A DNA stretch of 64,000 bases, from NCBI RefSeq assembly GCF_001517625.2, contig NZ_LN999825.1, positions 62,001 through 126,000 of the forward strand. Direction: 5' to 3'. The notes beneath the pieces were generated by a model. That model was given only the letters and a program-made list of their open reading frames with translations. It had not been told where the DNA came from and did not search any database. This DNA is from Clostridium sp. AT4 (GTDB lineage: Bacteria; Bacillota; Clostridia; Lachnospirales; Lachnospiraceae). Shown here in pieces: positions 11,012-20,324 of this stretch (positions are counted from its first letter, which is position 1; the number at the start of each line of letters is the position of its first letter). The translations under genes were made by a program, and so were the position numbers.

Positions 11012-12082
11012 ATGAAATTCATCCATACAGGCGATGTACATTGGGGCATGACCCCGGATGCAGATAAACCCTGGGGAAAAGAACGGGCACAAGCCATCCG
11101 GGATACGTTTAAAGCCATTATCGATCATGCAGGCGCAGTTAAAGCCGACTGCCTGTTTATCAGCGGCGATCTTTTTCACCGCCAGCCTCTGATGCGGGAT
11201 ATCAAAGAAGTCAATTATCTCTTTTCCACAATCCCCCATGTCAGGGTCGTGATGATTGCAGGAAACCACGACAAGATCCGGGAAAATTCCAGTATCCTGA
11301 GTTTTTCCTGGAGCCCTAATGTAACCTTTCTTGCTGATCCCGCTTTAAGTTCTGTTTACTTTGATGACATTAACACAGAGGTCTATGGCTTCAGCTACCA
11401 TACCACTGAAATACGCGACCCTCTCTTAGAGGATATCCAGGTTCCCTTAAACAACCGGATCCAGATCCTTTTAGCCCACGGCGGAGACCCGGCCCATGTT
11501 CCTATGAATTTCAACACCCTGAGCTTATCCCCATTTTCTTACATTGCACTGGGACATATCCACAAAGCGCAGGTCATTGCCGAGGATAAAATGGCCTACT
11601 GCGGTTCCCCTGAACCCCTGGATCTGACAGAGACAGGAACCCACGGATATTTTGAAGGAGAAATCCACCCCGTTACCCGGCGGCTGACCCGTCTGGACTT
11701 TATCCCTGCCGCCAGCCTGCGCTGCATCCCTCTGGCTGTGACCGTCACGACGGAAACGACAAACGGAGGTCTGACCGACCGGATCATCAATGAAATCGAC
11801 AAACGGGGCCGGGAGCATATTTACCGCTTCCGTTTAAAAGGAATGAGGGATCCGGATATTACCTTTGATCTATCCTCCCTCTCTGCACGATTCCGAATCG
11901 GTGAAATCATCGACGAATCCGAACCGCTCTATGACTTTCCAGCACTTTTTGCAGAACATTCCAGCGATATGATCGGCTTTTTTATCCAGGCACTCCAAAA
12001 AGAGGATATGTCACCTGTAGAAAAAAAGGCCCTTTATTATGGCGTAAATGCCCTGCTTCACACCACGGACGAAAGGAGCTAG
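11012..12082 (+). CDS. SbcD/YhaO-like metallophosphoesterase (DNA repair exonuclease)
   Basis: Calcineurin-like phosphoesterase of the SbcD/Mre11/YhaO group, which with an SMC-like ATPase forms a DNA-end processing complex. Metal-binding motifs run in order: GDVHWG, SGDLFH, AGNHD, a conserved His in LLAHGG and GHIH. The start at 11012 is preceded by GGGGGAGG; a longer in-frame start at 10958 lies inside the asnS terminator and is rejected. The YhaN-like ATPase gene begins 4 bases after the stop, so the two form a pair. 356 residues. Nuclease polarity cannot be told from sequence. Confidence 0.88.
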   Translation: MKFIHTGDVHWGMTPDADKPWGKERAQAIRDTFKAIIDHAGAVKADCLFISGDLFHRQPLMRDIKEVNYLFSTIPHVRVVMIAGNHDKIRENSSILSFSWSPNVTFLADPALSSVYFDDINTEVYGFSYHTTEIRDPLLEDIQVPLNNRIQILLAHGGDPAHVPMNFNTLSLSPFSYIALGHIHKAQVIAEDKMAYCGSPEPLDLTETGTHGYFEGEIHPVTRRLTRLDFIPAASLRCIPLAVTVTTETTNGGLTDRIINEIDKRGREHIYRFRLKGMRDPDITFDLSSLSARFRIGEIIDESEPLYDFPALFAEHSSDMIGFFIQALQKEDMSPVEKKALYYGVNALLHTTDERS

Positions 12083-12086
12083 ACCC

Positions 12087-13976
12087 ATGAAAATACTCAG
12101 TCTTCATATTGACGGCTTTGGAAAACTGAATGACCTGGATCTTTCCTTTGAAGACGGCTTAAATGTGCTCTATGGAAAAAATGAAGCCGGAAAATCCACC
12201 CTTCATACCTTTATCCGCGGAATGCTCTTTGGAATTGAACGCCAGCGGGGACGTGCTTCCAAAAATGATACCTATTCCCGCTTTGAACCATGGTCCGGTA
12301 CAGGGGCTTATCAGGGATGGCTCCGTCTGGAAAGCCAGGGAGAAATCTTCCGGATTGAACGCAGATTTCAAAAAGGGAATAAAAGCCTTACGATCATCAA
12401 TGAAACAAAGGGCTGTGAGGAAACGCCCACAGCGGCTCTGTGGGAACGCCTGCGGTGCGGCCTTTCAGAAACCGCCTACAGCAACACCATCAGCATCGGA
12501 CAGTTAAAAAGCGCCACAGACGGGGGGATGGTATCGGAGCTGCGAAATTACATTGCCAATCTCAATACCTCCGGCAGTATTGCTTTAAATATCACCAAAG
12601 CCAGCGCTCTTCTAAAATCCCAGAGGCGGGAAATGGCTGCAAAGCTGGTACCTGAGGCCGCAAAGAGATACACAGCGCTTCTGAGCGAAGTACGCACCAT
12701 TGAACACGAAATTTCCGATCCCCGCTATCAAAACCGTCTTGCATCCTGTCAGGCTGATCTGACGCAGATAAAGGAAGAGCTTGAAACCCACCGGACAGAA
12801 AAAGAGTCTCTTCTTGAAAAAACTGCCAGAGGACGGCAGATCCTTATTGGAAGCCATTTTACAGATGAGGCCTCCATTCAAAACCAGCTTCGCCAGACAC
12901 AGGAAGCCTATAAGGAATACAGAGAAAAAACGGCGGCATCCGGCGGACGCGTTCAGACGGCAGCCACAGCCCTCTGTTTTCTGGCAGCAGGCATCCTGGC
13001 TCTGGGAATGGGATCCTGCATCAAAAAACCAGATATGATCCGGGGGCTTCTTACCCGGTTCGGGCCTGAACACGCAGGAACCTCTCCCGCCTTTTTTACA
13101 TTTCTCACCGGTCTCTGCGGCCTTGGAGGCGCTGTCTTCCTGGCAGCTGCCCTGATGCAGCTATGGAGCAGACGGCGCCTAAAACGAGAGCTGTCCTCTG
13201 TAACGGATTTTTTATCCGGGATTCTCAGGGATCATCTGGGCGATTCCTCTATCTCCGATGAATCCATCCGCCGGTTAGAACAGCGCATATCGGAGCTCCT
13301 TCGCCTGGAGCGGGCTGTATATCAGTCGGAGAACGCCCTGAAGCGGCTCACAGATGAAGCCGAACAGCTCCAGTCCCGTGAAGCAGAGCTTTCAAAGGAA
13401 ATCGAAACCGGTCAGCGCCTTCAGTGGGAATTAGAACAAAAACTGGAACGGCTCAGTACCTGCCGCAGTGAAGCGGAAGGCCTGAAGCACGTTCTCATGG
13501 AAAATGAGAGGATTCAGGAGGAGCTGGATGCCCTGGATCTGGCCCAGGATACTTTAAACCGGCTTTCCTCTACCATCCGGGATTCTTTCGGTCTCTACTT
13601 AAATAAAACTGCTTCTGAGCTTATAGCGGGTATCACAGGCGGTATCTACACCAGTATGAGTATCGATCAGGACTTAAATATCTTTATGAACACCCCCTCT
13701 CATCTTGTTCCTGTGGAGCAGGTCAGCAGCGGAACCATGGATCAGATTTATCTGGCAGTCCGCCTTGCCGCCGCAAAGCTGGTTCAGACGGAAGGAGAAC
13801 AGATGCCCTTAATCTTTGACGACAGCTTTGCTCTATATGACGATGAACGGCTGAAAACTGCCTTAAAATGGCTCTCAAAGACCTTTAAGGGACAGATCAT
13901 TCTCTTTACCTGCCACCAGAGAGAGGCCCAGCTGCTCACAGCGAATCAGGTGGATTTTCACTATCTGACTTTGTAA
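12087..13976 (+). CDS. YhaN/SbcC-like AAA ATPase with two internal membrane segments
   Basis: Partner of the upstream phosphoesterase. N-terminal ABC-type head with Walker A YGKNEAGKSTL (about residues 32-42), long charged coiled-coil arms, and a C-terminal half-head with signature VSSGTMDQIYLAVRLA and Walker B LIFDDSFALYDD. Between the coils are two hydrophobic stretches (about 285-310 and 330-355), so the arms may be anchored in the membrane as in Bacillus YhaN, though this protein (629 residues) is much shorter than YhaN (about 960). AAAGGAG precedes the ATG. The ATPase fold is certain; role in repair is inferred from the pair. Confidence 0.85.
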   Translation: MKILSLHIDGFGKLNDLDLSFEDGLNVLYGKNEAGKSTLHTFIRGMLFGIERQRGRASKNDTYSRFEPWSGTGAYQGWLRLESQGEIFRIERRFQKGNKSLTIINETKGCEETPTAALWERLRCGLSETAYSNTISIGQLKSATDGGMVSELRNYIANLNTSGSIALNITKASALLKSQRREMAAKLVPEAAKRYTALLSEVRTIEHEISDPRYQNRLASCQADLTQIKEELETHRTEKESLLEKTARGRQILIGSHFTDEASIQNQLRQTQEAYKEYREKTAASGGRVQTAATALCFLAAGILALGMGSCIKKPDMIRGLLTRFGPEHAGTSPAFFTFLTGLCGLGGAVFLAAALMQLWSRRRLKRELSSVTDFLSGILRDHLGDSSISDESIRRLEQRISELLRLERAVYQSENALKRLTDEAEQLQSREAELSKEIETGQRLQWELEQKLERLSTCRSEAEGLKHVLMENERIQEELDALDLAQDTLNRLSSTIRDSFGLYLNKTASELIAGITGGIYTSMSIDQDLNIFMNTPSHLVPVEQVSSGTMDQIYLAVRLAAAKLVQTEGEQMPLIFDDSFALYDDERLKTALKWLSKTFKGQIILFTCHQREAQLLTANQVDFHYLTL

Positions 13977-13987
13977 ACAAATCCAAA

Positions 13988-14050
13988 GCCCCATACCTGC
14001 ATCTCTTCTCTGAAATACACCAGAAAGGATGCACCGGTATGGGGCCTTTT
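13988..14050 (+). terminator. terminator after the SbcCD-like pair
   Basis: Ten-bp outer stem (13988-13997 with 14036-14045), extra pairing inside, T run 14046-14050. The complementary strand lacks a comparable T run, although the converging minus-strand gene ends 26 bases away. Confidence 0.78.
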
Positions 14051-14075
14051 CCGTTTAAAAATATCTATCGTTCTT

Positions 14076-15185
14076 CTACTGTCCATCCGCCTTTTTCTGG
14101 CTTCCAGCCTTATACAGGGTAATAGCCTCTGTAATATTGGCCGCGGAGCCTGACTGGATCAGCTTTGAAAGCTCGCTTAAGCGGTCGGGTTCTAAAAATT
14201 CATTTCCAAGATAAGGGCCAAATGTATCTGTGATATGGATGTTCTGATCCCGGATACTGTCCTCCAGGCTGTGAAGCTGGGCGGAAAGCTCCTTAATCTC
14301 CTCTTCCAGAGCCAGCATTTCTTCTCTGCGGTTTCCCTCGATCTCATCTGAAATAATGGTTCTTGTCACATTTTCAAAATTGCTCACAGCATCCTTTTTC
14401 CGCTCTGCAATTTCAGAAAGCTCCTGGCTGGCGCAGGCAATCTCGTCATCATATTTTTCCAGGTCATAGAGAGCTTCATTTCCGTCCTTCTGAATGGTAC
14501 GGGTAATCACATGGATCTTTTTATGATTGGCCCTGAGAAGATTGCGGATCTCCCGCCCCTTCTTTAAAACATCCTGATAATGAGTCCGAATACGGTTTCC
14601 CACCATCAGATAAAGCCCTCCAAATAAAAATACATCTGCTACATAAACTGCAGCCAGATACCACCATTTTCGTTCAGGAATCAAAAAATAGATGCCGCAG
14701 GGGAATGCCAGAAAGCAGATAAGGAAGGTTAAAAAACCTATTCCAAATTCCTTCATTCCCCTGGGATAATAAAGGGCATAAAAGAAGGTCGTATTTACAA
14801 AGGCCGGAACACGATCCTTTTTAAACATGGTCTTTAACTGTATCTTCAAATCTCTGTTGTGGTCTCTTAACTGGCTGGTTTCCTCGGCAATCCGTTCTTT
14901 CACGCCTTTATCTTTTGCCTTTTCCCGTTTAGCTCTGGCTTTTTTCAGCCTGTCCTGCCCCTTTGCAATTTCTCTGTCATAACCGGATTCAATCTCATCT
15001 CTGCGTGCCTTTACGGTGCGGGAAATGGTATCCGCCACCTCTTTTTTCAAAGAAGCCAGCTCCTTTTCCTTCTGGCTCTCCTCTGCTTCCAGCTGTCTGG
15101 CTGTACGGCTGTCGCAGTTCACGCGGTATACCGCATCTCTGGCATCTGCCAGGAATTTTACATAATCTGTAATGGCCTGTGCCAC
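14076..15185 (-). CDS. coiled-coil protein with two central membrane helices, function unknown
   Basis: I do not recognise a named family. The 369-residue protein has a long charged N-terminal coiled coil (about 20-135, rich in Glu/Lys/Arg), two hydrophobic segments (about 155-180 and 185-207) separated by PERKWW, and a second coiled coil (about 225-330). The GTG start at 15185 is chosen because AAGGAGG lies 8 bases upstream; the open frame continues to 15347 but that region lies across the divergent promoter. It converges on the YhaN-like gene, which has a similar coil-membrane-coil plan. A structural or scaffold role is a guess. Confidence 0.65.
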   Translation of the reverse strand: MAQAITDYVKFLADARDAVYRVNCDSRTARQLEAEESQKEKELASLKKEVADTISRTVKARRDEIESGYDREIAKGQDRLKKARAKREKAKDKGVKERIAEETSQLRDHNRDLKIQLKTMFKKDRVPAFVNTTFFYALYYPRGMKEFGIGFLTFLICFLAFPCGIYFLIPERKWWYLAAVYVADVFLFGGLYLMVGNRIRTHYQDVLKKGREIRNLLRANHKKIHVITRTIQKDGNEALYDLEKYDDEIACASQELSEIAERKKDAVSNFENVTRTIISDEIEGNRREEMLALEEEIKELSAQLHSLEDSIRDQNIHITDTFGPYLGNEFLEPDRLSELSKLIQSGSAANITEAITLYKAGSQKKADGQ

Positions 15186-15295
15186 AATTTTGTCCTCCTT
15201 ATGAGTCCCGCGCATCCTGAAATCATACCAAAACCGCGCGTCTTTTGTATATCCATAGCTTACTACAAAACAGGCCGCTGGGCAAGAGATGGTCT

Positions 15296-15324
15296 GCTTT
15301 TCCATATCTGTTTTGTGGTATAAT
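15296..15324 (+). promoter_or_regulatory. extended -10 promoter for the 15369 gene
   Basis: TGGTATAAT (TATAAT at 15319-15324) is an extended -10 element 44 bases before the ATG at 15369. The -35 region is weak. Confidence 0.5.
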
Positions 15325-15368
15325 AGCCTTACAAAAATAACTGTCACAGAAAGGAGCTGCTAAATTCT

Positions 15369-16076
15369 ATGGAGCGCAGTACATATACCGTAACTCATCA
15401 CGGACTTCTGATCGGATTATATGGCAAAACACTGGAGGAACATTTGGGAGAATACGGACTGGATATTTTTGCAAATGCGATCATGCGCTATGCCCATGAG
15501 AGGGGACAGCGGATGCGAAAACGGGCCGTCCGAGACGGACGCAGGCTTGATCATGAGACATTTTTATCCTATGGCGAACTCCAAATCCCGTCAAGTCCTG
15601 AGGACTACAGTATTGGCAGCGAGTCCCCTGTTTATACGCTCTGCTGCCACCGCTGCATGTGGCAGGAAAGCTGGGCCAGATATGGTCTGGAACGCTACGG
15701 CGCACTGTACTGCAGATATGTAGATCTCCATCTGATCCAGGGCTTTCATCCCGATCTGGCAATAATCACCCGGTCGGCCCTGGGACTTGGCGACAGCTGC
15801 TGCACCTTTTCCTATGTAGGCTACTGTCAGACTCCCAAAAGCCGTCAGCGGATCGCAGCTGTGAAAAAAGAACTGGCCGGACAATATACGAAGGATTTTC
15901 TGTATCACTGCGGCCACCTGGTAAGCATCTTCCATACCTGTATCTCTGATATTCTGGGGGAAGAGACGGCGTCTCTCATTACCAGCCGGACAGCCTGTGA
16001 TTTTGATACATATACAAAAGACGGATATTCCAAAGATATCCTGGCGGAGGCACAGCAGGATTTTTCAGAAATATAA
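15369..16076 (+). CDS. ATC-hydrolase-like protein (L-2-amino-thiazoline-4-carboxylic acid hydrolase family)
   Basis: The central block CMWQESWARYGLERYG, then LYCRYVDLHLIQGFHPDL and LGLGDSCCTFSYV, matches the arrangement C-x-W ... C-x-x-D ... F-x-P ... GDxCC-F seen in the ATC hydrolase family. Named members hydrolyse a cyclic precursor of cysteine, but most family members in clostridia are uncharacterised. 235 residues, no signal peptide or membrane segment. AAAGGAG lies before the ATG. It is followed by a short hypothetical gene at 16143. The family call is moderately sure; substrate is unknown. Confidence 0.6.
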   Translation: MERSTYTVTHHGLLIGLYGKTLEEHLGEYGLDIFANAIMRYAHERGQRMRKRAVRDGRRLDHETFLSYGELQIPSSPEDYSIGSESPVYTLCCHRCMWQESWARYGLERYGALYCRYVDLHLIQGFHPDLAIITRSALGLGDSCCTFSYVGYCQTPKSRQRIAAVKKELAGQYTKDFLYHCGHLVSIFHTCISDILGEETASLITSRTACDFDTYTKDGYSKDILAEAQQDFSEI

Positions 16077-16142
16077 GTCTTGAGGTTCTGCATTTTGCCG
16101 TGTTATACTGAAGCATATCATGTATGAGAAAGGGGGATTTTT

Positions 16143-16409
16143 ATGTTCAGAATGTGGGGCAAGCTCATAAAGGACAACCATCTGCTAAAGGATATAACTG
16201 CCTGCCGGAGCGACTACTCCCAGTCACGGACCCAGATGGTATTTGACTGTCTGGATGAGATCTGCTATGAATTTGACCTGGAAAAACCGATCTGGCTGGA
16301 TTCCAATATAAAAGATTTTAAGCTCCATGCAAAAACCCGCTTTGGCCGGGATCATTTTATTGAATCGGTAGATTTTGACTATCTGGAGATACAGGTGATC
16401 GAAGAATAA
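16143..16409 (+). CDS. small conserved-type hypothetical protein (88 residues)
   Basis: Starts with MFRMWGKLIKDN and ends with the acidic VDFDYLEIQVIEE. AAAGGGGG lies 8 bases before the ATG, and the codon use resembles neighbouring genes, so it is likely real. The pattern of a short basic N-terminus and an acidic C-terminus is familiar from small clostridial proteins of unknown function, but I cannot name the family. No membrane segment or cysteine motif is evident. Confidence 0.6.
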   Translation: MFRMWGKLIKDNHLLKDITACRSDYSQSRTQMVFDCLDEICYEFDLEKPIWLDSNIKDFKLHAKTRFGRDHFIESVDFDYLEIQVIEE

Positions 16410-16511
16410 AACTTGCCTGTGTTTCCGGTCTGTAGTATGATAATGTATATGTCGCAGGGGACGATTCTGCTCCTTCCGGCTTATCACTATATGTATAAAG
16501 GAGAAAGCACT

Positions 16512-17153
16512 ATGAAAATTGCACTGATCAACGAGAACAGCCAGGCTGCAAAGAATTCCATGATCTGCGAGAACTTAAAGAAGATTGTAGAGCCTATGGG
16601 CCATGAAGTTTTCAACTACGGTATGTATACCGCTGAGGATGAAACACAGCTGACCTACGTTATGTGCGGACTGCTGTCTGCTATCCTGTTAAACTCTAAG
16701 GCTGCAGATTATGTCGTTACCGGCTGCGGCACAGGAGAAGGCGCTATGTTAGCCTGCAACTCTTTTCCCGGCGTACTCTGCGGTCATATCGTAGATGTAG
16801 AGGATGCTTATATGTTTGCTCAGATCAATGACGGAAACGCCATCGCAATGCCATTTGCCAAGGGCTTTGGCTGGGGCGCCGAGCTGCACTTACAGTATGT
16901 ATTTGAGAAGCTTTTCGGCTGCGAAAGCGGCGGCGGCTATCCAAAGGAGCGCGTAATTCCTGAGCAGCGCAACAAGAAGATCCTGGATGAGGTGAAGAAG
17001 ATCACCCATACCGATATGATGACCATCTTAAAGAATATCGATCAGGATTTCTTAAAGACCGCCATCAGTGGAGAGAAATTCCAGGAGTATTTCTTTGCAA
17101 ACTGCCAGGTACCTGAGATCGCAGAGTACTTAAAGAGCGTATTAAACGCTTAA
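16512..17153 (+). CDS. RpiB/LacA/LacB-family sugar-phosphate isomerase
   Basis: The protein (213 residues) starts MKIALINENSQAAKN and carries VVTGCGTGEGAML, the RpiB/LacAB active-site loop with its catalytic Cys, then VEDAYMFAQINDGNAIAMPFAKG. Family members interconvert aldose and ketose phosphates (ribose-5-P/ribulose-5-P, or galactose-6-P/tagatose-6-P). This longer subgroup has a C-terminal extension of about 60 residues relative to RpiB, and its substrate is not settled. AAAGGAG lies 8 bases upstream of the ATG. A strong terminator follows, so it is probably transcribed alone or as the last gene of a unit. Confidence 0.82.
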   Translation: MKIALINENSQAAKNSMICENLKKIVEPMGHEVFNYGMYTAEDETQLTYVMCGLLSAILLNSKAADYVVTGCGTGEGAMLACNSFPGVLCGHIVDVEDAYMFAQINDGNAIAMPFAKGFGWGAELHLQYVFEKLFGCESGGGYPKERVIPEQRNKKILDEVKKITHTDMMTILKNIDQDFLKTAISGEKFQEYFFANCQVPEIAEYLKSVLNA

Positions 17154-17181
17154 TCCGATCATTGACCGGTTGATACAGGAT

Positions 17182-17209
17182 CGGGCGCCTTTGGGCGCCC
17201 GGTTTTCGT
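17182..17209 (+). terminator. terminator after the sugar-phosphate isomerase
   Basis: GC-rich 8-bp stem (17182-17189 with 17194-17201) and a T-rich tail TTTTCGTTT. Confidence 0.87.
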
Positions 17210-17223
17210 TTGCAGGATCATTT

Positions 17224-17694
17224 CTACTGTACCTTTTTATACAGCGTATATACTACCACATCCTCTACATATCTGGAAAGAGTCATCAGCTGATCCCCTT
17301 CTGCAATAAAATACGTCTCATATGGATTTTTAAAATAATCTTCTCCCGGCAGAGATTTATAGATTCCATCCTCTGTCGGATAAAGCGTATAATCCCATAT
17401 TTTATACCTAACCCATTTATCATCTTTTCCTACTATATACCCCAAAACCTGAAGACATCTGTTCGACTGCCGGCTGATCTCCAGCCTGTGAAGTCTGGGC
17501 ATGCCATAGCTTCCCAGGTGGTTTCCGTAATCATATACCTCCCCATCCTGTACCCATGCGCCCGACTCATTTACCTGATAGCCGTCCGGCGTAACCGTAT
17601 TGACATAGAGATAACCCCAGTCATCAAAGCAGTATGACTCTGCCGTTCCGTCCCCGTTTCCATAATCATAACCACCCGTCAAACGCAACTTCAT
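17224..17694 (-). pseudogene. C-terminal remnant of a surface protein with a choline/glucan-binding-like repeat
   Basis: The first 50 residues read GNGDGTAESYCFDDWGYLYV followed by TPDGYQVNESGAWV, which is the last unit of a cell-wall-binding (choline/glucan-binding) repeat array. Full proteins of this kind have a signal peptide and several repeats; neither is present, and there is no good ribosome site at the ATG at 17694. The remaining 100 residues are a beta-rich tail that I do not recognise. It is best read as the 3' end of a gene whose front has been lost. It faces the isomerase terminator and adjoins another broken gene. Confidence 0.55.
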
Positions 17695-17740
17695 AAACCC
17701 ACGAGGAAATTATCCTTATATCTGTGCCTGAATTTTTGAA

Positions 17741-18141
17741 TTATTTTTTCAAGCCGTAACAATAATATAAGACTTCTATTATTCCGGCTTTATTGGCGTT
17801 TCTTATACCGATGGACTTTAAATCTATATCTTCGTTTTCTATTTCGAATAAAAATTTTCTCATGTCATCGGCAATTTCGGCAGTGATGATTTGCCGTGTA
17901 TCGGCAGTAATTAACTGAGCGAGGCGGAACACATCATTCTTGTGTTTCTTAATATTTTTACTGTCGATTTGCTCCCCATTGGACTTACGTTCCTTTTATC
18001 CAAAGCAAGCAGGATATCATTGGCGCTATATCCGTTGGCAACCAATCCCTCAAGGTAATTTCTGATATATATGTAGTTCTTATAAATGAGGGACGCAAAA
18101 TACAAGGGTACCGGCAGCTGTTTTCCCCTCATCCACAACAA
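17741..18141 (-). pseudogene. frameshifted remnant, possibly the C-terminus of an AbiEii-like nucleotidyltransferase
   Basis: Two overlapping minus-strand frames appear to be one broken gene. The distal frame contains GEQIDSKNIKKHKNDVFRL followed by an acidic helix-rich tail ending YYCYGLKK; the IDSKNIKKHKNDV stretch resembles the C-terminal part of AbiEii/AbiGii-type toxins. In that frame a TAA stands just before it (near 17980), while the upstream frame (NYLEGLVANGYSANDILLAL) runs on in another phase. No start signal is visible. The family link is from memory and weak. Confidence 0.4.
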
Positions 18142-18192
18142 AAATCAGCCCCACAGCTCCCGGAAAACGGAAGCGCAGGACTGATTTTCATA
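18136..18192 (-). terminator. probable terminator of tkt
   Basis: On the minus strand an imperfect stem with AAAATCAG/CTGATTTT ends is followed by TTTTTGTTGT. It lies about 10 bases beyond the transketolase stop codon. Confidence 0.62.
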
Positions 18193-18201
18193 TTGCTTCA
18201 A

Positions 18202-20187
18202 TTACAGGCTCTTAACCACCTCTGCCACATGAGCAGCGGTAAAGCCAAATTTCTCAAACAGTTCATTTGCAGGGCCGGAAGCACCGAAGCCTTCCATGCA
18301 GACGGTTGCTCCGTCCAGTCCTACATATTTTCCCCAGCCAAAGTCGGACAGCGCCTCTACGGCCACTCTCTTTCTCACAGCCTTTGGAAGTACGGACTCT
18401 TTGTACTCTGCAGTCTGCTCTTCAAATACATCCATACATGGCATGGAAACAACTCTTACGTCCATGCCGTCAGCCGCCAGAAGCTTCTTTGCTTCGACTG
18501 CAAGGCTTACCTCAGAACCGGTTGCAATGATAATGGCATCTGGTGTCTCCTTCACGGAATCTGCCAGAACGTACGCCCCCTTTAAGGCGTCCTTTCCAGT
18601 TCCTTCCAGCTGAGGAAGATTCTGTCTCGTCAGTACCAGAGCAGTAGGAGTTTCCTTAGAGGTAACTGCCGCATACCAGGCTGCTGCTGTCTCTCTGCCG
18701 TCTGCCGGACGGAATACATGGAAGTTCGGCATAGAACGCAGCATAGCCAGCTGCTCGATGGGCTCATGGGTCGGGCCGTCTTCGCCTACGCCGATGCTGT
18801 CATGGGTCAGAACGTATGTCATAGGCACCTTCATCAGGGAAGACAGTCTTGCCACAGGCTTCATGTAATCGCTGAATACGAAGAAGGTAGCCACATAGGG
18901 AATCACACCGCCATGAAGAGCCAGACCGTTTCCGATAGCTGCCATAGCCTGCTCACGAACGCCAAAGTGCAGATTCTTGCCGCTGTAATCCTCTTTGGAG
19001 AAATCTCCCTCGCCCTTTAAAGCAGTTTTATTGGAAGGAGCCAGGTCAGCAGAACCGCCGAACAGGTTTGGAACTGCCTTGTTGATACGGTTTAACAGCT
19101 CTCCGGAAACGTTTCTGGTTGCCTGAGGCTTATCCTCAAAGGCCCAGAACTCTTCCTGATCGTAAAGCTTTTCTGCCAGATTTCCGTCATGGTACTGATC
19201 CCAAAGTTCCTTCATTTCAGGATATTTCTCGCAGTACAGGGCAAAACGTGCCTTCCACTCTTCTTCCGGAGTTTTCAGACGCTCTTTTACTGTTTCCATG
19301 TGATCGTATACGTCCTGAGGAACAAAGAAGGGCTCCATGCTCTCCCAGCCGATGTTCTCCTTTAATGCAAGCACATTGTCTCCGCCCAGAGGCTCGCCGT
19401 GGGCAGAAGCCTTGCCCTGCTTTGCAGGACAGCCATAGCCGATCTCGGTATGAACAATGATTATTGACGGTCTTTCTGTATCTGCCTTGGCTGCCTCAAT
19501 GGCTGCACCGATGGCGTCAAAGTCATTTCCATCCTCTACCTTAAATACGCCGAAGCCGTATGCTTCCATACGCTTTGCCACATCTTCCCTGAACGCAATG
19601 TCCGTATTTCCCTCAATGGAAATATTGTTGGAATCATAGATTACGATCAGCTTTCCAAGTCCCAGAGTACCTGCCAGAGAGAATGCTTCAGAGGAAAGTC
19701 CCTCCATCATACAGCCGTCTCCGCCCAGTACATAGGTATAATGGTCTACGATTTTGCAGTCTTCTTTGTTAAATACAGCAGCCAGATGAGCTTCAGCCAT
19801 AGCCATGCCCACTGCCATGCCCATACCCTGTCCCAGAGGACCGGTAGTTGCTTCTACGCCTACGGTATGTCTGTACTCCGGATGTCCCGGTGTCAGAGAA
19901 CCAGTCTGACGGAAGTTCTTAATATCATCAATGGAGAGATCTCCGTATCCGAACAGATGGAACAGAGAGTACAACAGCATAGAGCCATGGCCTCCTGATA
20001 ATACAAAACGGTCTCTGTCAACCCATTCAGGGTCAGCCGGATTGTGTTTCATATGCTCTGCCCACAGCTCGTAGGCAATAGAGGCGCAGCCTAAAGGAAG
20101 GCCCGGATGGCCGGACTTTGCCTTTTCAATGGCGTCCGCAGAAAGTACGCGGATGGCATTGGCGGTTTTAGTCTTGATCATTTCCAT
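18202..20187 (-). CDS. tkt: transketolase
   Basis: Thiamine-diphosphate enzyme that transfers two-carbon units between pentose and hexose phosphates. The N-terminus has [18 protein letters not shown]; the ThDP motif runs from [14 protein letters not shown] to [10 protein letters not shown]; the second domain has [14 protein letters not shown], and [19 protein letters not shown] is the transketolase signature. 661 residues, full length. AAAGGAG lies 8 bases before ATG. It lies downstream of the ula cluster in the same direction, 137 bases after the HAD gene, and could use the xylulose-5-P that pathway produces, but it is a general pentose-phosphate enzyme and may have its own promoter. Confidence 0.97.
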   Translation of the reverse strand: MEMIKTKTANAIRVLSADAIEKAKSGHPGLPLGCASIAYELWAEHMKHNPADPEWVDRDRFVLSGGHGSMLLYSLFHLFGYGDLSIDDIKNFRQTGSLTPGHPEYRHTVGVEATTGPLGQGMGMAVGMAMAEAHLAAVFNKEDCKIVDHYTYVLGGDGCMMEGLSSEAFSLAGTLGLGKLIVIYDSNNISIEGNTDIAFREDVAKRMEAYGFGVFKVEDGNDFDAIGAAIEAAKADTERPSIIIVHTEIGYGCPAKQGKASAHGEPLGGDNVLALKENIGWESMEPFFVPQDVYDHMETVKERLKTPEEEWKARFALYCEKYPEMKELWDQYHDGNLAEKLYDQEEFWAFEDKPQATRNVSGELLNRINKAVPNLFGGSADLAPSNKTALKGEGDFSKEDYSGKNLHFGVREQAMAAIGNGLALHGGVIPYVATFFVFSDYMKPVARLSSLMKVPMTYVLTHDSIGVGEDGPTHEPIEQLAMLRSMPNFHVFRPADGRETAAAWYAAVTSKETPTALVLTRQNLPQLEGTGKDALKGAYVLADSVKETPDAIIIATGSEVSLAVEAKKLLAADGMDVRVVSMPCMDVFEEQTAEYKESVLPKAVRKRVAVEALSDFGWGKYVGLDGATVCMEGFGASGPANELFEKFGFTAAHVAEVVKSL

Positions 20188-20324
20188 GATCGTTCTCCTT
20201 TCTCTTGTGTCATGTCTTTTTGTTTCTGCTATAAACCAGTATTACACTTAATCTTATCATTTCATTTTGATTCCGTCTAGGGTGAGTTTTGAATTTATGG
20301 CGTTTACCGCCGGCATCTGTGCCT

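Noticed and set aside
18202-20187. Transketolase as a certain member of the ula operon
   Set aside because: A 137-base gap lies between the HAD gene and tkt; shared direction and pathway are not proof of co-transcription.
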